DNA from: Bradyrhizobium sp.
GTDB taxonomy: Bacteria > Pseudomonadota > Alphaproteobacteria > Rhizobiales > Xanthobacteraceae
Direction of reading: 5' to 3'
Length of the DNA: 50,651 nucleotides
NCBI RefSeq assembly: GCF_004799445.1
Contig: NZ_SSNA01000030.1
Location: forward strand, 1 to 50,651
Under the pieces are notes generated by a model. It was given only the letters and a program-made list of their open reading frames with translations, made no database searches and was not told where the DNA came from. Numbering within the stretch: position 1 is the first letter of the stretch; every line of letters starts with the position of its first letter. Positions 30,290 to 38,766 of the stretch are shown here, one piece after another. Made by a program: the position numbers and the translations under genes.

Positions 30290-30660
30290 CGCTTATCCTC
30301 AACATTGGCCGCTCCATATTGGACTGTCGCGGTCGCCGTCTTACGACTCGGCACTGGATAAGGTGTCAGTCTTAAGTGAATATTTGCAGGTTTAGCTCCC
30401 CGGAAGGGGCGGCGACGCCTAGGTTGACTGCAGACCTTTGTCAAAAAATACGACATCGATGCCTTGAGATCAAGAGGAGCAATCTCGACTTTTGGGATCA
30501 TGAATTGCCGCGGCGCAGCTCGACCACTAGCCAAGCTGGCGAAGGGGCTACACCGGGACGAGCGATTTCCGCTTCGGGTCATTCGCGTCAGCTTGGGCCG
30601 CGGCAGGTCCGGTAAGGGGGTAATCCCGGAAACGCCGGTAACCGGTAACAAGTCCGCGTC
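30290..30660. other. 371-base stretch without a supported gene
   Basis: No frame here looks protein-like, and composition is mixed. A 79-codon plus-strand frame at 30376-30615 has no recognisable motif. The last 60 bases include CCGGTAACCGG, a small palindrome. It may be a decayed gene or simply intergenic DNA between two minus-strand genes. Confidence 0.5.
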
Positions 30661-31155
30661 CTAGTCCCGATACTGCGCGAGAAACGCGCGCAGCGAATCA
30701 TGCGGACTCTCGACGTCGTAAATCACCCAGCCATCGTGATCGTTCACCAGAATGAAATTCATGGTGATGGCGCGGCCGCGGTTGTCGAAGGCCACCGCGA
30801 CATAGGTCTTGTCGAATTGCTTGCGCAGCACGGAGATCGAGATCGCGCCGAGCTTCCATGTCGGGCTTTGCACCAGGAAATCGTATGGCGGCTTGCTTGA
30901 CGCACGCCAGGCCTCGCGCAGGCTCGGATCGAAGAATCGGTCCGCCGTGGCGGCATCGCGCGGCAGTCCGCTGGAGAGCTCGGACGACCGGTCGCCATAA
31001 TAGGCGTAGACATTGCGCACCAGCGATTCCGGCGAACGGAATCCGGCTTGCACAGTCGGGACAGGGCCGGCGAGCAGAACAAGACAGGCCAGCGGAACCA
31101 GGATCGCTGTCCGGACCCTCGCTGTCGCCCGCGAGCTCGCTTTATTTGCAGCCAT
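30661..31155 (-). CDS. Small exported protein (DUF3828-like)
   Basis: This is a 164-residue product with a signal peptide or anchor (TAILVPLACLVLLAGPVPTVQAG, residues about 17-38). The mature part contains YAYYGDRSSEL, FFDPSLREAW and a C-terminal VNDHDGWVIYDVES, a pattern seen in small secreted NTF2-like or DUF3828 proteins. Function unknown. The start lies 35 bases from the divergent ATP12 gene, so the two probably share a promoter region. Confidence 0.7.
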   Translation of the reverse strand: MAANKASSRATARVRTAILVPLACLVLLAGPVPTVQAGFRSPESLVRNVYAYYGDRSSELSSGLPRDAATADRFFDPSLREAWRASSKPPYDFLVQSPTWKLGAISISVLRKQFDKTYVAVAFDNRGRAITMNFILVNDHDGWVIYDVESPHDSLRAFLAQYRD

Positions 31156-31190
31156 CCTTGTCGTACCCTGCGCACAGATATCACCGACGC

Positions 31191-31994
31191 ATGAAAGCCG
31201 AAAACCGTAAAATGCGTGAGCTGTTCGATGAAGTAGCCGGAAAATCCCCGCTTGACCCGCAGGAGGCGGTGCGGCGCACGACGCGCGGGCCGCAGCGCAA
31301 GCGCTTCTATGCCGGTGCCGGCGTTGCCGAGGGGAAAAGCGGATTCTTGGTCACGCTCGATGGCAAGCCGATCAAGACGCCCTCCGGCCACCAGGTGATG
31401 GCGCCGGCGCGTTCGATCGCACACGCCATCGCGGCGGAATGGAATGCGCAAGGTGACACCATCAATCCCTTGACCATGCCGCTGACGCGCTTTGCCAACA
31501 GCGTCGTCGAAGGGGTAACCGGCAAGGTCGATGCGGTTGCCGACGACATCGCGAAATATCTGGGGTCCGATCTGTTGTTCTACCGCGCCGGCCATCCCGA
31601 GGCGCTGGTCGCGCGCGAAGCCGCGCATTGGGATCCCATCCTGTTCTGGGCCGCGGATACGCTGGGCGCCCATTTCATCCTTGCCGAAGGACTGGTACAC
31701 GTCCGTCAGCCGGATTCCGCGGTCGCCGCGGCGCGGGCAGCGCTGCCGTCGGATGCGTGGTCGATCGCGGCCATGCATGTGGTTACGACATTGACCGGCT
31801 CGGCGCTGCTGGCATTGGCGCTGTTGCGTGGCGTCCTCGATCAGGACCAGGTCTGGGCCGCGGCCCATGTCGATGAGGACTGGAACATCGAAAAATGGGG
31901 CGTCGACGAGGAGGTGGCCGCACGGCGCGCCGCGCGGCTGGTCGATTTCAGGGCCGTCGCCGGCATCCTGAAAGCCTTGGATCAGAGCGCATGA
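31191..31994 (+). CDS. ATP12-family F1-ATPase assembly chaperone
   Basis: ATP12 proteins assist assembly of the F1 alpha subunit; they occur in mitochondria and alphaproteobacteria. The 267-residue product has RKRFYAGAGVAEGKSGFLVT, LDGKPIKTPSGHQVMAPA, IAAEWNAQGDTINPLTMPLT and WDPILFWA, all family hallmarks. The start is uncertain: ATG 31191 or ATG 31212 (MRELFDEV), neither with a strong ribosome site. The stop codon lies inside a palindromic repeat (31987-32117). Confidence 0.92.
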   Translation: MKAENRKMRELFDEVAGKSPLDPQEAVRRTTRGPQRKRFYAGAGVAEGKSGFLVTLDGKPIKTPSGHQVMAPARSIAHAIAAEWNAQGDTINPLTMPLTRFANSVVEGVTGKVDAVADDIAKYLGSDLLFYRAGHPEALVAREAAHWDPILFWAADTLGAHFILAEGLVHVRQPDSAVAAARAALPSDAWSIAAMHVVTTLTGSALLALALLRGVLDQDQVWAAAHVDEDWNIEKWGVDEEVAARRAARLVDFRAVAGILKALDQSA

Positions 31995-32117
31995 TCCGCC
32001 AAAGTGTGAGCGGTTTGGCGACAAGATCATGCGCCAATTCAATATTTGAGCGCGATCTCCGGACAAACGAAGGCGTTTGTCCGGCAAAACCGGTACCCAC
32101 TTTTGCTGATCGCGCTC
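31987..32117. repeat. Composite palindromic repeat after the ATP12 gene
   Basis: Two nested stem-loops are present. The first has outer arms GCGCATGATC (31987-31996) and GATCATGCGC (32025-32034) with inner CGCCAAA/TTTGGCG. The second has outer arms GAGCGCGATC (32048-32057) and GATCGCGCTC (32108-32117), enclosing CCGGACAAACG (32059-32069), loop AAGG and CGTTTGTCCGG (32074-32084). All these arms are perfect. It resembles the RIME-type mosaic elements of Rhizobiales. Confidence 0.75.
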
Positions 32118-32180
32118 GGCGGTTAACGACAGGTTTACGACACGCGGGTAGCTTCGACCGGGCCTGACCCGGTGAAGCTT

Positions 32181-34079
32181 ATGTCGATCGTGATCACGCC
32201 GAACGTTAAGCCGGTCGCCGCGCAAGCGGTGACGACGGCGGATATTGTGCTGCAGCCCGGCAGCGTGATCAGCGCCCGGGTGCTGCAGATCCTTGGCAAC
32301 GACCAGGTCCAGATTTCGATCGGCGGCCAGCCGATCGACGTCACGTCGCAGGTCCCGCTGCAGGCCGGCCAGACGCTGCAGCTTCAGGTTTCGCAGACCG
32401 CCAGTGGCATAGGCCTCGCGATCGTCAGCCAGCAGGGCGGCGCTGCCGCCGGCCAGGCTGCCGCCGGCGCGACCGCGACACTGGATTCCGTGACGTTGGC
32501 GCCCAACGCGGCAGCCATCGCGGCCCTCGCGCCAACAGGGGCGCCGGTGGCGAGCAATCCGCTCACCGCGCTGGAGACGCTGGCGGTCGCGCTCGCTGCC
32601 CAGACCGCGGCGACGCAGCAGACTTCGCTGGCACCGCTGTTTGCCAATCTCGGCGCCGCCGCCGGATTGGCGGGCCTGCCGCCGCAGGTCCAGCAGGCCG
32701 TGGCCCAGGTGCTGGCGCAGCAGACCAGCCTCGATCCAAACCTCAGCGGCGGCGACATCCAGCACGCCTTCCAGAATTCCGGGCTGTTTCTGGAAGCCTC
32801 ATTGGCATCCGGATCGGTATCGCCGTCGACGCCGGATCTGAAGGCCGCCCTGATCGTGCTGCGGCAGGTGCTGACGACATCGCTTGCCAGCGTGGCGGCG
32901 GGGACATCGCCGGGGATCCCCGGCACGCCGGCTGCGGCGGCAACGTCGCTGACGGCGCAGCAGGCCACGACGCCGGCGGCGGTGGCGCAAGCCGCGACGG
33001 CGGTGGAAGCGCTGGCGCAGCAAGCTGCGACAGCATTGGGGGCAGTAGCGGCAACGCTGGTCCAGCCGGGGACGACACCGGCAACCGTGGTGCTGGCGCA
33101 GGCCGCACAGCCATCCATTCAATTGTCCGAACAGACCGTCACCATTGTTGCCGGGCCGGAAACGCCGGCGATCGTATCGCCCCCGATCGCGCCGTCGCTC
33201 GCCTCGGCAACCACCGCATCCCTGGCTTCGACCCAGGCTGCGCCGCTCGCGGTCGCCCAGGAAATTCTCGACCTCAGCGCGGCAAACGCGATTCTTTCGC
33301 CCGCATCGACCCCGGCCGACGCCGCGGCGCGGGCAGCGGTAAGCAGTGCCGCGCTCAATTTGCTGCAAGAGGCGGTCCAGGCCGGCCCGCTGGCGGGCAG
33401 TCCACCCCGGCTTGTGTTTGAAAACGGCCAGATGCTGTCGCTGATGCCGGCGGTGACCGGCGCGCGCACGCCGGCGATCGATGACCCCGAATTTGCGCGC
33501 ACCAACCTGCCGCCGCCGCCGATCAATGGCGCATTGCCCTCGGCCCAGCCGGTGATGCCTGCGACGCTGGTAGCGCACGCGCCGGTCGAAGCGACGCTGC
33601 AGCATTTGCTCACCGACACCGACGGCGCGATCGCGCGGCAGACGCTGCTGCAGGTCGCCTCGTTGCCGGGCCAGACCGATACGACCGCGGGAAGGCTCGA
33701 CCCCTCGGTGCCACGGTGGAATTTCGAAATTCCGTTCGTGACGCCGCAGGGCACCGCGATGGCGCAGTTCGAGATATCGCGCGACGGCGGCGGTCGCGAG
33801 GTCGGTGCCGCCAAGCCGGTGTGGCGGGCGCGGTTCTCGCTCGACGTCGAACCCGCCGGTCCGGTCCACGCGCAGGTCTCGCTGAGCGGCGAGCGGACGT
33901 CGGTGCGGATGTGGGCGGAGCGGCCGGCGACCGCGGCGCAATTGCGCGCTGGCGTGTCGCAGCTCAGCCAGGCCCTGAGCCGCGCCGAGCTGCAGCCCGG
34001 CGATATCGTGGTCCGCGACGGTGCGCCGCTGCAGCCGGCCTCGGCGCCCGCGGGGCATTTTCTGGACCGCGCGCTATGA
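32181..34079 (+). CDS. FliK-like hook-length control family protein
   Basis: This is a 632-residue protein from ATG 32181 (GGTGAAG upstream); a GTG at 32172 would add three residues. The N-terminal region (about 15-85, PGSVISARVLQILGNDQVQI) resembles a small beta domain seen in these FliK-like proteins. The long middle (about 85-420) is Ala/Pro/Thr/Gln-rich low complexity, as expected for a ruler-like linker. The C-terminus (about 510-610) matches the Flg_hook domain: WNFEIPFVTPQGTAMAQFEI, VWRARFSLDVEPAGPVHAQV, GERTSVRMWAERP and LRAGVSQLSQALSRAEL. FliK measures hook length and switches export specificity through FlhB. The gene overlaps an FlhB-like gene by ATGA, but no other flagellar genes are near. 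Confidence 0.82.
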   Translation: MSIVITPNVKPVAAQAVTTADIVLQPGSVISARVLQILGNDQVQISIGGQPIDVTSQVPLQAGQTLQLQVSQTASGIGLAIVSQQGGAAAGQAAAGATATLDSVTLAPNAAAIAALAPTGAPVASNPLTALETLAVALAAQTAATQQTSLAPLFANLGAAAGLAGLPPQVQQAVAQVLAQQTSLDPNLSGGDIQHAFQNSGLFLEASLASGSVSPSTPDLKAALIVLRQVLTTSLASVAAGTSPGIPGTPAAAATSLTAQQATTPAAVAQAATAVEALAQQAATALGAVAATLVQPGTTPATVVLAQAAQPSIQLSEQTVTIVAGPETPAIVSPPIAPSLASATTASLASTQAAPLAVAQEILDLSAANAILSPASTPADAAARAAVSSAALNLLQEAVQAGPLAGSPPRLVFENGQMLSLMPAVTGARTPAIDDPEFARTNLPPPPINGALPSAQPVMPATLVAHAPVEATLQHLLTDTDGAIARQTLLQVASLPGQTDTTAGRLDPSVPRWNFEIPFVTPQGTAMAQFEISRDGGGREVGAAKPVWRARFSLDVEPAGPVHAQVSLSGERTSVRMWAERPATAAQLRAGVSQLSQALSRAELQPGDIVVRDGAPLQPASAPAGHFLDRAL

Positions 34080-34342
34080 GCGTGAAAACAAAAAACCAAC
34101 TCGCGGTGGCGCTGCATTACGACAGGACGGGTGCGCCCCGTGTCGTCGCCAAGGGCAACGGAAGTCTCGGCCGCAAGATCATCGAGGTCGCCAAGGCCAA
34201 CAACATCCCGATCGAGGAGAACGAGGTGCTGGCGGGGGCGCTCTCCAACGTCGAGATCGGCGACGAGATTCCGGCGGAGCTCTACAAGGCGGTGGCGGAA
34301 GTTCTGATCTTCGTGCTGCGGCTGTCGGGACGAATTCGCTAG
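34076..34342 (+). CDS. Stand-alone FlhB C-terminal domain protein (EscU/YscU/HrcU family, FlhX-like)
   Basis: This is an 88-residue protein equivalent to the cytoplasmic domain of the export switch FlhB. Visible are NQLAVALHYDRTGAPRVVAK, GRKIIEVAKANNIPIEENEV and the end EIPAELYKAVAEVLIFVLRL, aligned to the FlhB region just after its NPTH cleavage site. The four membrane helices and the NPTH autocleavage motif itself are absent (KNQLAVAL replaces NPTHYAVAL). H. pylori FlhX and B. subtilis YlqH are known stand-alone homologues. The ATG overlaps the stop of the FliK-like gene, suggesting co-translation and interaction. Confidence 0.87.
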   Translation: MSVKTKNQLAVALHYDRTGAPRVVAKGNGSLGRKIIEVAKANNIPIEENEVLAGALSNVEIGDEIPAELYKAVAEVLIFVLRLSGRIR

Positions 34343-34398
34343 AGATTGATTGATCGCTGGTGAGGCGTCGCCTCGACTTCGCGTCATCGGGAACCGCT

Positions 34399-34504
34399 CC
34401 CTCTCCCATGGGGAGAGGGTTGGGGTGAGGGGGTACGGTCTATCGTTAGGCTTTAACCCTCACCCGAATTGCTTCGCAATTCGACCTCTCCCAATGGGAG
34501 AGGT
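34399..34504. repeat. CTCTCCC/GGGAGAGG palindromic repeat in a 389-base gap
   Basis: CCCTCTCCCATGGGGAGAGGG (34399-34419) is an inverted repeat, matched by CCTCTCCCAATGGGAGAGG (34485-34503). Between them GGGGTGAGGGGG pairs with CCCTCACCC, and GAATTGCTTCGCAATTC is another hairpin. The rest of the gap 34343-34731 has no convincing gene; a 130-codon frame across it reads through the repeat. Confidence 0.7.
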
Positions 34505-34731
34505 GACCGAGCATGCGGTACGCCGCAATCCCAATTCCGCTACCGGCCTTCTTCGCGCTCAATCTGGATGTCCGCGAGCCGCGCCATATCGCCGACCGCA
34601 TGAATCTGACGCGAGCCTGCCTGGCCGATATCGGCGCGATCTGAATGGCCGATATCGGTTTGCTCCCGCTGGCGCGGGCGACACGGCTGGATTAGCATCC
34701 GGGATTGCCCAAGAAACGCCCGGAGGAAATC

Positions 34732-35385
34732 ATGAAATCTGAAGTCTTGTTATCATCGCTGGTGATCGCCGCGGCCGGCGGCTGGTTCGCCGCCACCATG
34801 TTCGCCGCGCCTGCGACCGGCAAGGAGCCGCGCTTTCCGCAACTCACCATGGATCAGCTCAGCGACGCGCAGAAGCCGCTCGGCGAGCAGATCATGAAGG
34901 TTTCCAGCGTCGGCCTCGGCGGGCCGTACAACCCGATGATACGCAGTCCGGTGCTGGGGCAGCGGCTGTACGACCTGTTCTATTATCTGCGCTGGCAGAC
35001 CTCGGTCCCGACCAAGCTCAACGAGTTCGCGATCCTGATCATCGGGCGGCAATGGAAGTCGCAGGTCGAGTGGTATGCGCACGCGCCGCTGGCGGCCAAA
35101 GCCGGTCTCAACGCCGATATCATCGCCGAGCTGAAGGCGGGCAAGCGGCCGTCGAACATGGCCGAGGATGAGGCCGTCGTGTTCGATTTCGTCACCGAGC
35201 TCACCACCACGCAGAAGGTCTCCGACGAAACCTATGCGCGGGCCAAGAAGGTGTTCAACGACCAGCAGATCGTCGACCTCACCGCGGTGGCCGGCAATTA
35301 CGTCATGGTGGCGATGATGCTGGCGATGGCCGAAGAGACCGTGCCGCCCGGCAAGGAGCCGCCGTTCAAGGTCGGGGAGAAGTAG
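34732..35385 (+). CDS. Membrane-anchored carboxymuconolactone decarboxylase-fold protein
   Basis: This is a 217-residue product from ATG 34732 with the strong ribosome site GGAGGAAAT. An N-terminal hydrophobic segment (LLSSLVIAAAGGWFAATMFA, about 6-25) is a signal peptide or anchor. The CMD/AhpD-like core has EFAILIIGRQWKSQVEWYAH with Glu98, Glu113 and His117 in the family positions. There is no cysteine at all, so it cannot act as an AhpD-type peroxidase. Function unknown; likely periplasmic. Confidence 0.85.
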   Translation: MKSEVLLSSLVIAAAGGWFAATMFAAPATGKEPRFPQLTMDQLSDAQKPLGEQIMKVSSVGLGGPYNPMIRSPVLGQRLYDLFYYLRWQTSVPTKLNEFAILIIGRQWKSQVEWYAHAPLAAKAGLNADIIAELKAGKRPSNMAEDEAVVFDFVTELTTTQKVSDETYARAKKVFNDQQIVDLTAVAGNYVMVAMMLAMAEETVPPGKEPPFKVGEK

Positions 35386-35407
35386 GGGGGAATGACGGAA
35401 GCATTCC

Positions 35408-35477
35408 CGTCATTGCGAGGAGCAACGCGACGAAGCAATCCAGACCATGGGTTGCTTCGCTACGCTCGCAACGACGG
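35408..35477. repeat. CGTCATTGCGAG-type inverted repeat element, copy 2 (short)
   Basis: CGTCATTGCGAGGAGCAACG and CGAAGCAATCC are followed by GGTTGCTTCGCTACGCTCGC and AACGACGG, an imperfect inverted arrangement. It belongs with the elements at 19051-19170 and 43701-43786. It sits between convergent genes. Confidence 0.6.
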
Positions 35478-35508
35478 TGTTAACCGCCTGCGGATCTCGT
35501 AACCAGCG

Positions 35509-35940
35509 TCAAACTGGGCTCGTGTCCGGTCCGACCTTGGCCTCCTTGCCGATGCGGCCGAGATGGGTGAAGCCGAATCCGGCGAAATATTTCAGGCCGT
35601 AGCCGAGCGTGCGGTCGAACCCGATATGCGCCAGCCAGATCATCGCGATCGAAAGCGTCAGCGGCGAGGCCAGCGCAAATCCCGATGTCATCAGCGCCAT
35701 CGGCGCCATGTAGCTGTGCGCGGCGTTGTAGACGATCGCGCCCGTCCTCGGGCCCGCGAGATAGCCCAGGAAGCTGAGATCGGGCGCCAGGAACAGGACG
35801 GCGTAGATCCACCAGTATCCGCCCCAGACCGCGTATAACAGCGTCATCCCGGCAAACAGCGTCAGCCCCTCGAGGCGGAGCAGCGTGCGCGGTCCCCCCG
35901 ACACGGTGCCTGTGATGGGCTGGCTTGCGGTATCGGCCAT
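35509..35940 (-). CDS. DUF4260 family integral membrane protein
   Basis: This is a 143-residue protein of unknown function, with the ATG at 35940 (MADTASQPITG). It has three to four hydrophobic segments (LTLFAGMTLLYAVWGGYWWI, FLAPDLSFLGYLAGPRTGAI, ASPLTLSIAMIWLAHIGFDR) and the family-like GFDRTLGYGLKYFAGFGFTH. The reading frame is open to 36045, but the added residues are not membrane-protein-like. Confidence 0.8.
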   Translation of the reverse strand: MADTASQPITGTVSGGPRTLLRLEGLTLFAGMTLLYAVWGGYWWIYAVLFLAPDLSFLGYLAGPRTGAIVYNAAHSYMAPMALMTSGFALASPLTLSIAMIWLAHIGFDRTLGYGLKYFAGFGFTHLGRIGKEAKVGPDTSPV

Positions 35941-36046
35941 CGGTTTTGCTCCCGGTTCAATGCCCGGATATATCGCGCGCCCGGCAGGGTTGCCAGAGGG
36001 CCGGGAAGGGCGTTTCCCGCCGGCAATAGGCCGTGTTAGAACCAAA

Positions 36047-36090
36047 GCGTTTTCAAGCGAAGTGGAGACCGGTTCGCGTCAAGAAAACGC
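36047..36090. repeat. Rhizobial-type short palindromic repeat upstream of the carboxylase gene
   Basis: GCGTTTTC (36047-36054) and GAAAACGC (36083-36090) are perfect inverted arms enclosing AAGCGAAGTGGAGACCGG and CGCGTCAA. It is similar in layout to the element at 11971-12014 and lies 39 bases before the next start codon, so it is in that gene's 5' leader or promoter. Confidence 0.6.
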
Positions 36091-36128
36091 GTCAAAACTA
36101 AAGACCAAATCGGGCAGGAATTACAGAC

Positions 36129-37661
36129 ATGAAAGACATCCTGGATACCCTCGAGGAACGCCGCGCCGGCGCGAGATTGGGCGGCGGCGAGAAGCGCATC
36201 GAGGCGCAGCACGCCCGTGGCAAGCTGACCGCGCGCGAGCGCATCGAGCTTCTGCTCGACAAGGGCAGTTTTGAGGAGTTCGACATGTTCGTCGAACACC
36301 GCTCGACTGAATTCGGCATGGAGAAGACCAAGGTGCCGGGCGACGGCGTTGTCACCGGCTGGGGCACCGTCAACGGCCGCAAGACCTTTGTGTTCGCCAA
36401 GGATTTCACCGTGTTCGGCGGCTCGCTGTCGGAAACCCACGCGCAGAAGATCGTCAAGATCCAGGACATGGCGATGAAGGCGCGGGCGCCGATCATCGGG
36501 CTCTATGATGCCGGCGGCGCGCGCATCCAGGAGGGCGTCGCCGCACTCGCCGGCTATTCCTATGTGTTCCGCCGCAACGTCATTGCGTCCGGCGTGATCC
36601 CGCAGATTTCCGTCATCATGGGGCCGTGCGCCGGCGGCGACGTCTATTCGCCGGCCATGACCGACTTCATCTTCATGGTGAAGAACACCAGCTACATGTT
36701 CGTCACCGGGCCCGACGTGGTGAAGACCGTCACCAACGAGGTCGTCACCGCCGAGGAACTCGGCGGCGCGTCCGTGCACGCCACGCGCTCCTCGATCGCC
36801 GACGGCGCGTTCGAGAACGACGTCGAGGCGCTGTTGCAGATGCGCCGGCTGATCGATTTCCTGCCTGCCAACAACACCGACGGCGTGCCGGAATGGCCGA
36901 GCTTTGACGACATCGGCCGGGTCGACATGTCCTTGGACACATTGATCCCCGATCATCCGAACAAGCCCTACGACATGAAGGAATTGATCCTGAAGGTCGT
37001 GGACGAGGGCGATTTCTTCGAAATTTCCGAGGCGTTTGCCAAGAACATCGTCACCGGATTCGGCCGCATCGCCGGGCGCACCGTCGGCTTCGTCGCCAAC
37101 CAGCCGATGGTGCTGGCGGGCGTGCTCGACAGCGATGCTTCGCGCAAGGCCGCGCGGTTCGTGCGGTTTTGCGATGCCTTCAACATTCCGATCGTCACCT
37201 TCGTCGACGTGCCCGGATTTTTGCCGGGCACCGCCCAGGAATATGGCGGCCTGATCAAACACGGCGCCAAACTGCTGTTCGCCTATTCGCAATGCACGGT
37301 GCCGCTGGTGACCGTCATCACGCGCAAGGCCTATGGCGGCGCGTTCGACGTGATGGCGTCGAAGGAAATCGGCGCCGACATGAACTACGCCTGGCCGACC
37401 GCGCAGATCGCCGTGATGGGCGCCAAGGGCGCGGTCGAAATCATCTTCCGCAGCGATATCGGCGACACCGACAAGATCGCCACCCGCACCAAGGAATATG
37501 AGGACCGCTTCCTGTCACCCTTCATCGCCGCCGAGCGCGGCTATATCGACGACGTCATCATGCCGCACTCGACGCGGCGGCGGATTGCAAGGGCACTCGC
37601 GATGCTGAAAGACAAGCATGTCGAGATGCCCGTGAAGAAGCACGACAATTTGCCGTTGTAG
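36129..37661 (+). CDS. pccB: Acyl-CoA carboxylase beta subunit (propionyl-CoA carboxylase-like)
   Basis: This is the carboxyltransferase subunit that moves CO2 from biotin to propionyl-CoA (or another acyl-CoA), making methylmalonyl-CoA. The 510 residues have the N-terminal crotonase fold with [32 protein letters not shown] and the oxyanion-site [14 protein letters not shown]. The C-terminal half has [20 protein letters not shown] and [19 protein letters not shown]. Length fits PccB. The biotin-carrying alpha subunit is not in the window; an unrelated AT-rich gene follows after only two bases. Confidence 0.93.
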   Translation: MKDILDTLEERRAGARLGGGEKRIEAQHARGKLTARERIELLLDKGSFEEFDMFVEHRSTEFGMEKTKVPGDGVVTGWGTVNGRKTFVFAKDFTVFGGSLSETHAQKIVKIQDMAMKARAPIIGLYDAGGARIQEGVAALAGYSYVFRRNVIASGVIPQISVIMGPCAGGDVYSPAMTDFIFMVKNTSYMFVTGPDVVKTVTNEVVTAEELGGASVHATRSSIADGAFENDVEALLQMRRLIDFLPANNTDGVPEWPSFDDIGRVDMSLDTLIPDHPNKPYDMKELILKVVDEGDFFEISEAFAKNIVTGFGRIAGRTVGFVANQPMVLAGVLDSDASRKAARFVRFCDAFNIPIVTFVDVPGFLPGTAQEYGGLIKHGAKLLFAYSQCTVPLVTVITRKAYGGAFDVMASKEIGADMNYAWPTAQIAVMGAKGAVEIIFRSDIGDTDKIATRTKEYEDRFLSPFIAAERGYIDDVIMPHSTRRRIARALAMLKDKHVEMPVKKHDNLPL

Positions 37662-37663
37662 GT

Positions 37664-38623
37664 ATGGCGAAAAGGAAAAAAGTGGAACCGGAAATTAAGG
37701 CAGAAGCGACTGCAAAAGCGGAAATTAGTGCCAAGATAATCCGGCAGCGAAAACACTCCATAACGGAAGTGATTCCGCCTGATGTGACTCGGGCAAGGGC
37801 TAGTGCTTGGCTGGATATTCTTTCTCCAATCACAGAATGGGCTGGCTTGAAGGGTGATGCGCTTCGGTATCAACGGCAACAGCTCCGAATCCAACAAGAT
37901 GAGGCCCTGGACCGGCTGGCAGAGATTGTTAGAAGGAAGATGAGATCAAGGGACGTTTCGACCCCGCTGCCGCCGAAGATTGTAGTTCCGGCTTTGGAAG
38001 CTGCGTCGCTTGAAAGTCCAAGTTCGCCGTTAATCGAATGGTGGGCGAATTTGCTAGTAAGCGGTGCTGCCGGGACAGAGATTAGACCATATCTCATTAA
38101 CCTGATGAAGGCGATTGGTCCTCAGGAAGTAGAATGTCTGAACAAAATTTGGACCGGGCTGTCTTCAAAGAAGGATTACATTTCAGGCGACTTCAATCTG
38201 CCGCTTCGTGCCGCGTTTAAGTTAAAGCGATGGCTGGAGGTCGAACTCGTTAAGATCAAGGGGCGAACGTTTACATCTGACGACTATCTGACAACATTCT
38301 TGGGCATCTTTGAAAAACTCACTAAGCGTAGTGAGAAAGCGGGTGTTCCAGCTAGAATGGAATTATCGCAAGAAAGGTCAACGGCGGACCGGGGACACAG
38401 ACTTTCGTTTAGCTGTTATTCAAAACTGATGGATAATGCTATTCCGATTGAAGTTTGTTTGGCTCTTAAGTTATTGGAAGAGCATGAACAAACGTTTGAA
38501 CCGGATTTTCGGGCTAATGATATAACTATCCCGAATGAGTTTGAGAGAACTATCGGCTTAAGGATCATTGTTCCTTCAAATCTTGGACTAGAATTCTTGT
38601 CAGTTTGTGATCCAGCTCGATAG
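37664..38623 (+). CDS. DUF4393 (Abi-alpha-like) protein, AT-rich probable foreign gene
   Basis: This is a 319-residue soluble protein. Residues about 100-165 match the DUF4393/Abi-alpha pattern: PPKIVVPALEAASLE, IEWWANLLVSGA and LINLMKAIGPQEVECLNKIW. The family is named for abortive-infection (phage defence) links in other bacteria; its mechanism is not established. The N-terminus is Lys/Glu/Ala-rich. Codon use is strikingly different from the neighbours: many AAA, GAA, TTA and ATA-type codons and far more A/T in third positions, pointing to recent transfer. It starts two bases after the pccB stop with only a weak ribosome site (TTGTAGGT), so it may depend on pccB transcription and read-on translation. 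Confidence 0.8.
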   Translation: MAKRKKVEPEIKAEATAKAEISAKIIRQRKHSITEVIPPDVTRARASAWLDILSPITEWAGLKGDALRYQRQQLRIQQDEALDRLAEIVRRKMRSRDVSTPLPPKIVVPALEAASLESPSSPLIEWWANLLVSGAAGTEIRPYLINLMKAIGPQEVECLNKIWTGLSSKKDYISGDFNLPLRAAFKLKRWLEVELVKIKGRTFTSDDYLTTFLGIFEKLTKRSEKAGVPARMELSQERSTADRGHRLSFSCYSKLMDNAIPIEVCLALKLLEEHEQTFEPDFRANDITIPNEFERTIGLRIIVPSNLGLEFLSVCDPAR

Positions 38624-38628
38624 TGCAT

Positions 38629-38710
38629 CGGGCGGAATAGAGTAGCGTCATCCGCCGCTCTCTGTCTGCGTCGGTGGCGGGTGACGGCTTCGCCTAACCC
38701 CACCCTACAA
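38629..38710. repeat. GGCGGA/TCCGCC intergenic palindromic element
   Basis: GGCGGA (38631-38636) pairs with TCCGCC (38651-38656), followed by GGCGGGTGACGGCTTCGCC and CCCCACCCTAC. It directly follows the AT-rich DUF4393 gene and could mark the end of the inserted segment. Confidence 0.4.
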
Positions 38711-38766
38711 GCCGGTTGAACCAGCTCTCCCATCGCTTACAATCCGCGCCAAAGTGGAGCCGTGCC

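Noticed and set aside
30376..30615. 79-codon plus-strand frame
   Set aside because: No family resemblance, no ribosome site and mixed codon use; treated as intergenic.
32799..34387. Two long minus-strand frames opposite the FliK-like gene
   Set aside because: The Ala/Pro-rich repeats of the plus-strand gene leave the antisense frames open; the products are Arg/Gly low complexity only.
34350..34742. 130-codon plus-strand frame in the gap after the FlhB-like gene
   Set aside because: Half of it is translation of the CTCTCCC palindromic repeat, and there is no ribosome site or motif.
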